Positions 6,105 through 11,970 of a DNA stretch of 11,970 nt are shown one piece after another. Location of the stretch: NCBI GenBank assembly GCA_014380825.1, contig JACMJD010000584.1, positions 1 to 11,970 on the forward strand, read 5' to 3'. The notes below the pieces were generated by a model. It saw only the letters and a program-made list of their open reading frames with translations, had not been told where the DNA came from and ran no database searches. A program made the position numbers and the translations under genes. Source of the stretch: Phycisphaerae bacterium. Its GTDB lineage: Bacteria; Planctomycetota; Phycisphaerae; Tepidisphaerales; Tepidisphaeraceae. How positions within the stretch are numbered: position 1 is the stretch's first letter; each line of letters begins with the position of its first letter.

Positions 6105-7358
6105 TCATCTTGAATCTGCTGGATGGTTCTGATCGGCGCTGTCGCGCTGCGCCAGTTGTTCACTGCGCCACAGGATCTTCGGCACCAGCGGAAGTCGATC
6201 GAGGTGAAGCTCATCGACAAACCCGCTGCGCTCGACTTGCTCGCCCGCATGGCGGATGGTCGCGAACTTTCTCGGGGCGACGATGTCGAGGCACTGGATC
6301 ACATCGATGAACAGTTTCGCGCCGCGCGCATCGCGCGCGGGCAGATCGAGGAACGCATTGCTCGGCGCCACGGTGCCGAAAACGATCGGCTCGAAGCCTT
6401 CGCGCTCCAGCCGCCGGACGACGATCGGCTCGGGCCGCGTGTTGTGGATCCTCATCCGCAGTCCGTCGATCCGCACGTTCAATCCTTGTTGCGACGTAAT
6501 CGGCGGCGACAGCATGATCGGCGTGCCCCCCGGCGGCGGCGGCGGGGGAATCGGCGGCAACGCTTCGCCGCGATCGATGTCGGGCAATTCCAGGATGATC
6601 TCCTGAATCTTTGGATGTTCGAGATTGAAGATCGCGATGAAGTTCTGCGTGTAGTCGGCCAGGTAACCCGTGTACTGCACGGTCGCGTTGTTCGGGTTCA
6701 TCGGATCGGCCACATCCAGAATGACCGGCTGGCCGATGTATTGCTCAAGCAGCGGCTCGTAGGAGTTGGCGAGTTTTCCGAGCAGCGTCTGGCCGATGTT
6801 CGTGACCGAGCCCGCCTGCGCGCCGATCACGGCGCTGGTCGGATTCATCCGCTGGTATTGGCCGACCACCGCGCCGATCGCGTTGTTGAACGCATCGCGC
6901 AGCGTGTTGATGAAATTCCGCACGCCACGCCAGGCACGCTTCAGCGGACCCGGGTTGAACGTGCGATGCGCCTGCATCCGGCGAGCACGCTGGGCGCGTT
7001 CATCCAGCTCCCCGTGATATCGCAACACGCTCAGGACCTGCTGTTCCAGCTCTTGCTGATAGATCAAATAGCTTGTCTTTTTTCGGCCTAATGCGTCGAT
7101 ATAGGGGCTGTCGTAAACGATCTCGATCCCGCTCGAGAACACGCGCAGCTTGCCCCAACTGGTTTGGCCGCGCGTGCGCTCGAGCGTGACGTGATCGCCG
7201 TGAAAGAACTTCAGGCATTTGTCGCGCGACCACTTGGTGACGACCGTCGTCACGATCGCGGTCAGGAAGATGAAGACCAGCGTGACGTATAGGATCGTCG
7301 ATGGATCCGGTGACGCGGGCGGGGCCGGCTGAGCAACGAAGAGGAATGCGGGATTCAT
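6105..7358 (-). CDS. Single-pass membrane protein of unknown function with a polyproline linker
   Basis: Not recognised. A 417-residue protein with a short N-terminal tail, one transmembrane segment at about 21-43 (ILYVTLVFIFLTAIVTTVV) and a basic flank (TKWSRDKCLK) that should be cytoplasmic. Next come a charged, Arg/Glu-rich, possibly helical region (102-150), a mixed domain (about 180-262), a polyproline linker at 268-276 and a C-terminal domain that looks beta-rich (INGL-like strands around 292-360: LNVRIDGLRMRIHNTRPEPI). The C-terminus is hydrophilic. The ATG at 7356-7358 is preferred over a TTG at 7424, because the hydrophobic segment then starts about 20 residues in. No SD is seen. It is first in a probable two-gene unit with the anchored protein downstream and is divergent from the methyltransferase gene across about 90 bases. 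Confidence 0.75.
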   Translation of the reverse strand: MNPAFLFVAQPAPPASPDPSTILYVTLVFIFLTAIVTTVVTKWSRDKCLKFFHGDHVTLERTRGQTSWGKLRVFSSGIEIVYDSPYIDALGRKKTSYLIYQQELEQQVLSVLRYHGELDERAQRARRMQAHRTFNPGPLKRAWRGVRNFINTLRDAFNNAIGAVVGQYQRMNPTSAVIGAQAGSVTNIGQTLLGKLANSYEPLLEQYIGQPVILDVADPMNPNNATVQYTGYLADYTQNFIAIFNLEHPKIQEIILELPDIDRGEALPPIPPPPPPGGTPIMLSPPITSQQGLNVRIDGLRMRIHNTRPEPIVVRRLEREGFEPIVFGTVAPSNAFLDLPARDARGAKLFIDVIQCLDIVAPRKFATIRHAGEQVERSGFVDELHLDRLPLVPKILWRSEQLAQRDSADQNHPADSR

Positions 7359-7447
7359 GAAGTCGCTGGTTGTAGGGGTTGCAGGGATGTGAGTCACGAG
7401 CCCATGACGGATTCTCGGACGCAAACCGGATTTTTTACTGGGTTTCG

Positions 7448-8230
7448 ATGGCAGACGAAGTAAACATTAACAAAATGTCAGAAACGCCCGTTGCCAGTAT
7501 CCCTCACGTCAGAGATGGTCGCGTCGTCGTCGCCGAAACGTCTCGGCCAGCGTTCGATTCCAAGGAGCCACTCCGTATGACGATCGGCGGGGACATGCGC
7601 GCCGCTCGTGGCGCGTTCACAGATCAACCACTCGGCACGCGCCTGTTCCTGCGCGGCCGCGACATTCTCTGCCCGATGACCGCCGTCGCCAGCGAAGTGC
7701 CGATGACCGGCCGAATCCTCGACATCGGTTGCGGCCACGGTTTGTTCCCCGCGCTGCTCGCCAGCGGTTCATCGCAGCGCACGATCGTGGGCTGCGACCC
7801 CAGCGAAGGCAAGATCGCCGTCGCGCGCGGCAGCACGAAAACGTTCCCGAACATCTCCTACATCCAAGGCTCCGTGCTCGACCTGAACGATGGCCCGTAC
7901 AATGCGATCACGATTCTCGATGTGCTTTATCTACTTCCCGATGACCTGAAGCGAAAGATCCTCGCGCAAGCGCGCAAGCTCATCAAAGATGACGGAGTGT
8001 TTCTGCTGAAGACCAACGACACCCACCCGCGCTGGAAATTCGCGGTGGTGCGCTTGGAAGAATGGCTGATGGTCAAACTCCTCCGCTACACCTTCGGCGG
8101 CGAGCTGCATTTCCGAAGCAGCGAGCAATATCTACAGATGCTGGATGAAGCCGGCTTCACCGCCGAAGTGCGCAAAATTGAAGGCTGGCGCCCGGTGCCG
8201 CATCGGCTGTTCGTCTGTCGGCCGAAGTGA
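7448..8230 (+). CDS. Class I SAM-dependent methyltransferase
   Basis: A 260-residue Rossmann-fold methyltransferase using S-adenosylmethionine; the acceptor is unknown. Motif I is ILDIGCGHGLF (90-100), the ribose-binding acidic residue is Asp118 in VGCDPSEGK, and the motif IV region is AITILDVLYLLP (153-164). The downstream DDGVFLLKTND strand and the C-terminal HFRSSEQYLQMLDEAGF pattern are typical of small-molecule or lipid methyltransferases. Start is uncertain. The ATG at 7448 is used here, but a second in-frame ATG at 7577 is preceded at 9 bases by AAGGAG, the best SD near this gene, and would give a 217-residue protein that still begins before the conserved RLFLRGRDILCP segment. The first 43 residues (AT-richer at 7448-7490) show no domain. 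Confidence 0.85.
   Translation: MADEVNINKMSETPVASIPHVRDGRVVVAETSRPAFDSKEPLRMTIGGDMRAARGAFTDQPLGTRLFLRGRDILCPMTAVASEVPMTGRILDIGCGHGLFPALLASGSSQRTIVGCDPSEGKIAVARGSTKTFPNISYIQGSVLDLNDGPYNAITILDVLYLLPDDLKRKILAQARKLIKDDGVFLLKTNDTHPRWKFAVVRLEEWLMVKLLRYTFGGELHFRSSEQYLQMLDEAGFTAEVRKIEGWRPVPHRLFVCRPK
7562..7567 (+). promoter_or_regulatory. Shine-Dalgarno-like site favouring a downstream methyltransferase start
   Basis: AAGGAG is 9 bases before the in-frame ATG at 7577. No comparable site precedes the ATGs at 7448 or 7475. It could be chance within coding sequence. Confidence 0.4.
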
Positions 8231-8233
8231 GCG

Positions 8234-8257
8234 AGCCGGACCGGGTTTGTTCTGGCT
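8234..8257. terminator. Possible terminator between convergent genes
   Basis: A 7-bp stem with one G-T wobble (8234-8240 with 8251-8257) and a 10-base loop fills the 29-base gap between the methyltransferase stop and the stop of the 8260-8970 gene. On the plus strand it is followed by GATTACTTTTCC, a poor U tract, so efficiency is doubtful. Confidence 0.35.
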
Positions 8258-8259
8258 GA

Positions 8260-8970
8260 TTACTTTTCCACCCGTAAACGGAGCGATTGTCGGAGCGACT
8301 CCTCCAGTCGCTCTTCTTCCGCTGTCCGGCGAACTCCCGCCGCTCCATGCGTTCCGTCCAATGCGAGCTGACCGCCTTTCTGAAACACCGGCCTCGTGAT
8401 CTCGTCGTAGGCTTTGTGCCACCACCCTTTAGCCTCGTCAAGTTCTCCCATCTGCTCCAGAAGCCAGCCGTACTCCGCCCACGCGAACGGATCAGGCTGC
8501 TCCGGTCCCGCCTGCTTTACCAACCACTTTGGCCGCGGATCAATGCGTATCCTCTTCCACTCAGCGGCGACATCTCGGACGGACTGGAAAAGTTCGTACC
8601 AAGGCAAAGCAAAACGCTTGAGTTCATCGATCAGCTTCGGGACAGACATTTTGAGTTGAGCGAACGTATGGCACCCGTAGGCACGATTTGAGTCGGGTGG
8701 ATCGGAATGCTTGCCCAAGCGATGACTAATGATGGCTGTCGGCTGATCGATTCCATCTATAAAAACGCCTCGGTCGTGTGAAGCCGGTAAATGAATACCC
8801 ACCTGCACATAAAAGTTCCTTACTTGGCGGTCAGGATCGAGAAAGAATACGTCCTGCAGAGCGCCTCGCGACCGCTTGAAGTAGTGCCTATCGTAATCGG
8901 TGAAACCGAGCGGCGCGACCGCTGGGTCAATCATCGTCCGAGCACTTCTTAGGACTTCGCTCCGCGTCAT
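8260..8970 (-). CDS. Uncharacterised protein, possible DUF4304-like N-terminus with a TPR-like helix pair
   Basis: A 236-residue protein without signal peptide or membrane segment, so probably cytoplasmic. Residues 1-62 (helix, then APLGFTDYDRHYFKRS and a strand pattern ending NFYVQVGIHLP) recall the DUF4304 opening, where GF is followed by an aromatic/basic strand. This is a resemblance only. Residues 163-190 (AWAEYGWLLEQMGELDEAKG...) have the spacing of a TPR unit. The last 20 residues are Glu/Arg/Leu-rich and encoded partly by a perfect hairpin. The frame opens up to 9153, but GGAG at 8977-8980 lies 6 bases before the ATG at 8970, and protein-like sequence starts there. It follows the 81-aa gene by 139 bases on the same strand; that gap shows no feature I can name. 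Confidence 0.65.
   Translation of the reverse strand: MTRSEVLRSARTMIDPAVAPLGFTDYDRHYFKRSRGALQDVFFLDPDRQVRNFYVQVGIHLPASHDRGVFIDGIDQPTAIISHRLGKHSDPPDSNRAYGCHTFAQLKMSVPKLIDELKRFALPWYELFQSVRDVAAEWKRIRIDPRPKWLVKQAGPEQPDPFAWAEYGWLLEQMGELDEAKGWWHKAYDEITRPVFQKGGQLALDGTHGAAGVRRTAEEERLEESLRQSLRLRVEK
8293..8313. repeat. Perfect hairpin inside the 3' end of the 8260-8970 gene
   Basis: GAGCGACT (8293-8300) and AGTCGCTC (8306-8313) pair perfectly around CCTCC. A second copy of CGGAGCGA starts 12 bases earlier (8279-8286, repeated at 8291-8298). It encodes the ERLEESLRQSLR end of the protein. It may be a small palindromic element captured as coding sequence. Confidence 0.45.
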
Positions 8971-8976
8971 TGCCAT

Positions 8977-8980
8977 CTCC
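8977..8980 (-). promoter_or_regulatory. Shine-Dalgarno site fixing the start at 8970
   Basis: GGAG is 6 bases before the ATG at 8970 and immediately abuts another in-frame ATG at 8976, which is too close to use it. It therefore selects 8970. Confidence 0.5.
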
Positions 8981-9109
8981 GACCGGGAAAGGTGCGGGCA
9001 GTCACCCATTTTCAGGCGCGACTGAGGGCGCATGGTGCTTCCCGCAATGGAGACACCACCACCCGGCCCCGTTAAGACGCCGCAGTCCCGTTTCGATGCC
9101 GCATCGTGG

Positions 9110-9355
9110 TCAACTCGCGCGACGCTCTGTTTGCGGACGCAATGTTTCCACATGCGCGATGTGCAGATACGAGCAGAACGCGAGGCGCTCCCCCTCCGCA
9201 GCGGACGAGTCAGGCAATGCTAAGATCAAAGACCTCGCGCTGACGAGTGCCATTTCCGGATGCATCGCGTTGTAGCTCTCGCCACTGCTCATCACGACAC
9301 GGAATGGCTCGAACGGCGTGCGCTTAAGGATCTCACGGAACGTGTCGGCGGTCAT
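9110..9355 (-). CDS. Small conserved-looking planctomycete protein (81 aa)
   Basis: An 81-residue soluble protein beginning MTADTFREILKRTPFEPFRV, followed by VMSSGESYNAMHPEMALV, a variable stretch and CSYLHIAHVETL. The layout (short helix, FxPFR.....G..Y...HPE.A, then a final strand with HI..VE) matches small hypothetical proteins I recall as abundant in Planctomycetota. No function is known to me. It looks like a compact alpha/beta domain without a signal peptide. The frame is open to 9382, but the ATG at 9355 fits the family start and sits 7 bases after a perfect extended -10. Residues after about 71 look less conserved. It may be co-transcribed with the gene at 8260-8970. Confidence 0.72.
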   Translation of the reverse strand: MTADTFREILKRTPFEPFRVVMSSGESYNAMHPEMALVSARSLILALPDSSAAEGERLAFCSYLHIAHVETLRPQTERRAS

Positions 9356-9362
9356 GCTGCGG

Positions 9363-9371
9363 ATTATAGCA
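9363..9371 (-). promoter_or_regulatory. Extended -10 promoter of the 81-aa gene, predicted leaderless
   Basis: TGCTATAAT on the minus strand (9363-9371) is a perfect extended -10 (TGn plus TATAAT). It ends 7 bases before the ATG at 9355, so the transcript should start at the start codon. There is no good -35, which extended -10 promoters do not need, and no SD. Confidence 0.6.
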
Positions 9372-9379
9372 TGTGCGGC

Positions 9380-9423
9380 CATTCACGCTGCGAGCTGACG
9401 GCTCATCGGTTAGCGGGCGAATG
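9380..9423. repeat. Imperfect palindromic element between divergent genes
   Basis: CATTC (9380-9384) pairs with GAATG (9419-9423) and CGCT (9386-9389) with AGCG (9412-9415), enclosing a small hairpin GAGC-TGACG-GCTC (9392-9404). It is about 9 bases upstream of the 81-aa gene promoter. It could be a REP-like element or an operator; only the symmetry is observed. Confidence 0.35.
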
Positions 9424-9621
9424 AAGATTTTTATCCGTTCTCACCATAAATCCGTTGTATTGCCTGTGACGGCTCGATAATTTGGCGCACGCGTTAGGGC
9501 TATCTGTTCGTTCGACATCCCATTCATCGGCAAGTGCGGCACTGGTCGCTCGCTTTGCGTTCTGCGCACAGGCGAACCAGTGCTTCAGCCATGGGTGGCA
9601 CACATCTCTGAGAGGCGGGCT
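9424..9621 (+). promoter_or_regulatory. Upstream region of PEP-CTERM gene 2, with SD
   Basis: This gap of about 200 bases holds no gene. TTGTAT and GATAAT around 9457-9482 are only 15 bases apart, a marginal promoter. ACTGG (9541-9545) and CCAGT (9577-9581) can close a long hairpin in the leader. GAGAGG at 9610-9615 is an SD 6 bases before the ATG at 9622. Only the SD is reasonably supported. Confidence 0.35.
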
Positions 9622-10323
9622 ATGCGAAGGTATCTGTACACATTGGCGTGCGTTGTGGCCGGCGGGCTTTGCGCCACGGCAAATGCGGAATTGATCAATA
9701 TTGATTTCTCCAGCACGGGCGTGGCCGGGCCGGCGCCGGCGAGCAGTTACGGCGCTGCGTCGGGGCAGGCGGGAGTTTGGAACAATTTCACCACCGCCGC
9801 CGTCACCAGCGCGCCGCTGGTGGACATCGGCGGTAACGCGACCGCGGTGACGTTGTCGCTCACGGCGGGCGGATTCATGTTCGACTCCGCGAACTTCGCA
9901 CCCAATGGCACGTCCACAGCGCCTGGCTCCAACGAAGAATTTTTGATGGACGACGTCTGGGATTCGCCTGCGAACGCCCAAATCACCGTCGGCAACCTCG
10001 CGGCCGGCGCTTACGCGCTTTACGTTTATGGCGGTAGTCCGGACAGCGGAACCGTCCAGATGAATTTCATCGTGAACGGCAACTCGCAGTTCGTCGGGGG
10101 CGTCTGGGTCAATCCGTTCGACGGTCCGGAGGATTACCAAGTTGGCGTGACGCACGCGCTGTTCAACGTCAACCACGCCGGCGGAAACCTCGTGATCAAC
10201 GTCCCGGACGTCGCGGGATTCGAAAGCGTGAACGGGCTTCAGATTACCGCGGTTCCAGAGCCGGCGAGCATCGGATTGATCGCCGTGACAGCACTGGCGG
10301 CCGTGCGTCGGCGCCGCCGGTAG
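9622..10323 (+). CDS. PEP-CTERM sorting-domain protein 2
   Basis: A 233-residue exported protein, unrelated in its body to the PEP-CTERM protein at 4510-5265. The signal peptide MRRYLYTLACVVAGGLCATANA probably ends at Ala22. The mature part starts ELINIDFSSTGVAG, has a G-x-W-N element (GVWNNF) and a later LAAGAYALYVYGG strand, an arrangement typical of planctomycete beta-rich secreted proteins. It ends with VPEP at 211-214, a hydrophobic segment and five arginines (229-233), the exosortase-recognised tail. The function of the body is unknown to me. The frame is open to an ATG at 9580, but the SD at 9610-9615 and the signal peptide select 9622. A 9-bp inverted repeat begins at the stop codon. 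Orientation is divergent from the 81-aa gene. Confidence 0.87.
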   Translation: MRRYLYTLACVVAGGLCATANAELINIDFSSTGVAGPAPASSYGAASGQAGVWNNFTTAAVTSAPLVDIGGNATAVTLSLTAGGFMFDSANFAPNGTSTAPGSNEEFLMDDVWDSPANAQITVGNLAAGAYALYVYGGSPDSGTVQMNFIVNGNSQFVGGVWVNPFDGPEDYQVGVTHALFNVNHAGGNLVINVPDVAGFESVNGLQITAVPEPASIGLIAVTALAAVRRRRR

Positions 10324-10372
10324 CGCGGGGACGCCACACACGCTGAACTTCAGATCGTGCCAATCCCCGCGC
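10323..10372. terminator. Inverted repeat at the stop codon of PEP-CTERM gene 2
   Basis: GCGCGGGGA (10323-10331) and TCCCCGCGC (10364-10372) are perfect 9-bp arms separated by 32 bases. The loop holds its own small palindrome CTGAA-C-TTCAG (10343-10353). The first base of the left arm is the last base of the stop codon. There is no following T tract, so this would be a non-canonical terminator or 3'-end stabiliser. Confidence 0.4.
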
Positions 10373-10869
10373 GCAAGCCTCGGCCCAGCCGATGATTTGG
10401 CCGCGACACTGTGCGCCTGCATTGCAAGCTGATTTTGGCCGCTTTTACGGGCGTTTTGACGTAGAATGCTTTTGCCGCACGCGGTCTCAGCGCGTGCTCG
10501 CGGTCGAGCCGCTCGCCAACGTTCCCACGGCGAGCGCGGATCATTCCTCACTCGTTATTCTCGCCCGCGAATTTGAAGAAATCGACCTACTCGCCCGTTC
10601 GAGGAACTTCGCCCGCGAAGCCAAAGAGCCAAAGCGGAGCAGATGACGGAAATGTTGGCCGGGCCGGGAGATGGGAGAAAACCGAGAGGAGGTGCGAGAG
10701 GGAATTGGAATCAAATCGAGCGGACCGAAGCCAAAGAATTGGGGTCGAAACGATGGCTCGGCGGGGGTTGCCGGATGGCGCGCGACGCCTCGTCAGAGGC
10801 GCTCGAGGGGTCAGGCAATGGTTGAAGATTTCTTCGTGAGCCCTTCGCGCTTGCGTGGCGAGTCTTTAC
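10373..10869. other. Non-coding region with hairpins and short direct repeats; possible structured RNA
   Basis: No reading frame here looks like protein on either strand. TAGAAT (10462-10467) is a -10-like box without a good -35. Just after it come two GC hairpins: GCACGCG/CGCGTGC (10477-10497, 7-base loop) and CGCTCGCC/GGCGAGCG (10510-10536, 11-base loop). TCGCCCG occurs at 10561, 10591 and 10609, the first and last as identical 11-mers. CTTCG-CCCG-CGAAG is a hairpin (10607-10620). A 12-base direct repeat CGAAGCCAAAGA lies at 10616 and 10726. Roughly 10650-10765 is purine-rich, and CGCCTC-GTCA-GAGGCG (10786-10801) is another hairpin. I found no signature of tmRNA, RNase P RNA, SRP RNA or a known riboswitch. 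It may hold an unknown RNA or decayed sequence. Confidence 0.35.
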
Positions 10870-11970
10870 TTATCCCACCCACGACCCGCGCGAAAACAGG
10901 ATCGCGTAGTAGCACTGCATCAGCAACTGAATGCTCAGCAGGACGATCAGCACGCCTCGTCGTTTCAGTTGCGCTAACCAGATCGTCGCCAGCAGGAACA
11001 CCGGGACGCCGCCGGTTTCGTAGCGGAAGATAGAGCTGGAGCGCAGGCCGTGGTTTGGGATGTAAGTCATCAGGAAGATCAACAACGGCACGACGAAGAA
11101 CATGCGCGGGATCGGGCCGGGCTTGAAGAAGCCAATGATAGTGATAATCACCAGCGCCAGCGCGACGATTCGGTTCCACGCCTGGGGCCGGCCGGCGCGG
11201 TCCAGGAAGAAATGCAGCGAGTAACGCTGCATCCCCTCATCCGCGCCCTGCCGCACCATTTCCTTGTCGACCAATTCCCATTCATGCTGCGCGCGGACGT
11301 ACGCATCCGGCACTTTGTAGCGCTGCCAGATGAATGCCTCGTAGAGCAATCCGCCCAGGCAGGACACGAAGCCGAGCACGACGAACATCGCCGCGCGCTT
11401 TCCAAACGGGAGCTGAGGATGCTGGAAGAAGTAATAAATCGGAACGACCGCCGCCAGCGCCACGCCGGTCGGACGCAGCGCAGTCGCGATCGCCGCAACG
11501 ATCGCTGCCGGCCAATACTTTTCGCGCTGGAGCAGCCAGAGCGTCATCGTGGCCAGCATAAAGAACGGACCCTCGGTCAGCGCCGCCGAGAAGAACACGG
11601 CGCCGGGATATGTCGAGAGGAGCAGCACGCAGATGATCGCGATGCGGTGCCCGGCGAGCTGCTTCGCCCAGGAATAGAGAAAGCCGAACCCGACGATGGC
11701 GCAGAGGTTGGCGATCAGAACGAGCGCCGTCGTAGCGGGCATAAACATTGCCAGCGGACGGGCAACCATCGGCAGCATCGGGAAGTACGCGATCAGCGAG
11801 AAGCGCGGATGCGTCATGTCCGGCGCGTAGCCGTGGTGGACCAGATCGACATAGTGAATGCCGTCCCACGCAACCCATGGTGTTCCCGCGGCGTTCTCGG
11901 GATTCAGCTTTCCTTCGGCGGTGTAGATCGACAGCACGCCCAGCGCAAAGATCAGCGCGCGGAAGATCAC
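10870..11970 (-). CDS. PIG-V/GT39-like polytopic mannosyltransferase, 5' end outside the window
   Basis: The visible 366 residues are an integral membrane protein with many hydrophobic helices. WDGIHYVDLVHHGY (35-48), YFPMLPMVARPL (62-73), LTEGPFFMLATM (131-142) and ALRPTG (164-169) are the pattern of the PIG-V family. These enzymes use a polyprenyl-phosphate sugar, usually mannose, to add a sugar on the outer face of the membrane. The WDG acidic residue is the expected catalytic-loop position. The C-terminus (FSRGSWVG, stop at 10870) is intact. The frame is open to the window edge, where a GTG codon is unlikely to be the true start, so the N-terminal helix and signal are probably missing. 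Role by context: glycosylation of cell-surface molecules. The exact acceptor is unknown. Confidence 0.8.
   Translation of the reverse strand: MIFRALIFALGVLSIYTAEGKLNPENAAGTPWVAWDGIHYVDLVHHGYAPDMTHPRFSLIAYFPMLPMVARPLAMFMPATTALVLIANLCAIVGFGFLYSWAKQLAGHRIAIICVLLLSTYPGAVFFSAALTEGPFFMLATMTLWLLQREKYWPAAIVAAIATALRPTGVALAAVVPIYYFFQHPQLPFGKRAAMFVVLGFVSCLGGLLYEAFIWQRYKVPDAYVRAQHEWELVDKEMVRQGADEGMQRYSLHFFLDRAGRPQAWNRIVALALVIITIIGFFKPGPIPRMFFVVPLLIFLMTYIPNHGLRSSSIFRYETGGVPVFLLATIWLAQLKRRGVLIVLLSIQLLMQCYYAILFSRGSWVG

Noticed and set aside
6123..7091. A 322-codon open frame on the plus strand opposite the 6105-7358 gene
   Set aside because: Its translation is very rich in Arg/His/Asp without domain character, as expected of a high-G+C antisense shadow. 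The minus-strand product has a clear membrane segment.
10561..10619. A CRISPR-like array from the repeated TCGCCCG units
   Set aside because: The repeats are only 7-11 bases, the spacing is irregular (30 and 18 bases), and no cas-like gene is nearby.
10600..10760. RNase P RNA or tmRNA in the gene-free stretch
   Set aside because: None of the conserved cores (for example GAGGAAAGTCC for RNase P, or a tRNA-like CCA end for tmRNA) is present.
10392..10839. Small open frames (60-88 codons) in the non-coding region
   Set aside because: No SD, no -10 at leaderless distance, low-complexity Arg/Gly-rich translations, and mutual overlap in several frames.

Overview
The window looks like a chromosomal segment of a Planctomycetota bacterium, possibly of the Phycisphaerae. 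The reasons are: two unrelated secreted proteins ending in VPEP-hydrophobic-RRRR (PEP-CTERM) sorting tails; a large TPR/GT41 glycosyltransferase; an 81-residue protein of a type I associate with planctomycetes (FEPFRVVMSSGE...); a nested palindrome whose translation gives AWASRPC/GRDAHAT peptides; high G+C (about 60% by eye); and few Shine-Dalgarno (SD) sites. The lineage is inference from these traits. No rRNA or tRNA was seen to fix it.

Layout. 1-901: a secreted FKBP-type prolyl isomerase (+) meets a thioredoxin-like [2Fe-2S] ferredoxin (-) tail to tail with a 4-base overlap. 902-1935: a divergent region with a 73-bp nested inverted repeat, then a Tat-signal metallophosphoesterase (+). 2023-4407: a TPR/GT41 protein (-) whose donor-site motif resembles plant SPINDLY. 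4449-5463: a terminator, PEP-CTERM protein 1 (-), a good sigma70-type promoter and two palindromes. 5471-7358: two membrane-anchored proteins of unknown function (-), probably one operon. 7448-8230: a class I SAM methyltransferase (+). 8260-9355: an uncharacterised protein with a possible DUF4304-like N-terminus and the small 81-aa protein (both -). 9622-10323: PEP-CTERM protein 2 (+). 10324-10869: about 550 bases with no convincing gene, rich in hairpins and short repeats. 10870-11970: the C-terminal part of a PIG-V/GT39-like polytopic mannosyltransferase (-), entering from beyond the window edge.

How it fits together. Several genes concern the cell envelope: two surface or exported PEP-CTERM proteins, a Tat-exported phosphoesterase, an exported prolyl isomerase, two anchored proteins, a lipid-linked-sugar mannosyltransferase and a GT41 protein glycosyltransferase. 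No exosortase is present. The genes mostly alternate in strand and are separated by promoters or palindromes, so this is a set of small transcription units, not one pathway operon.

The most notable signal is regulatory. Four genes (FKBP, ferredoxin, GT41, 81-aa protein) have a TANNNT -10-like box ending 7-8 nt before the start codon, which predicts leaderless mRNAs. Both PEP-CTERM genes and the gene at 8260-8970 instead have an SD. I found no defence system, CRISPR array, insertion sequence or prophage.
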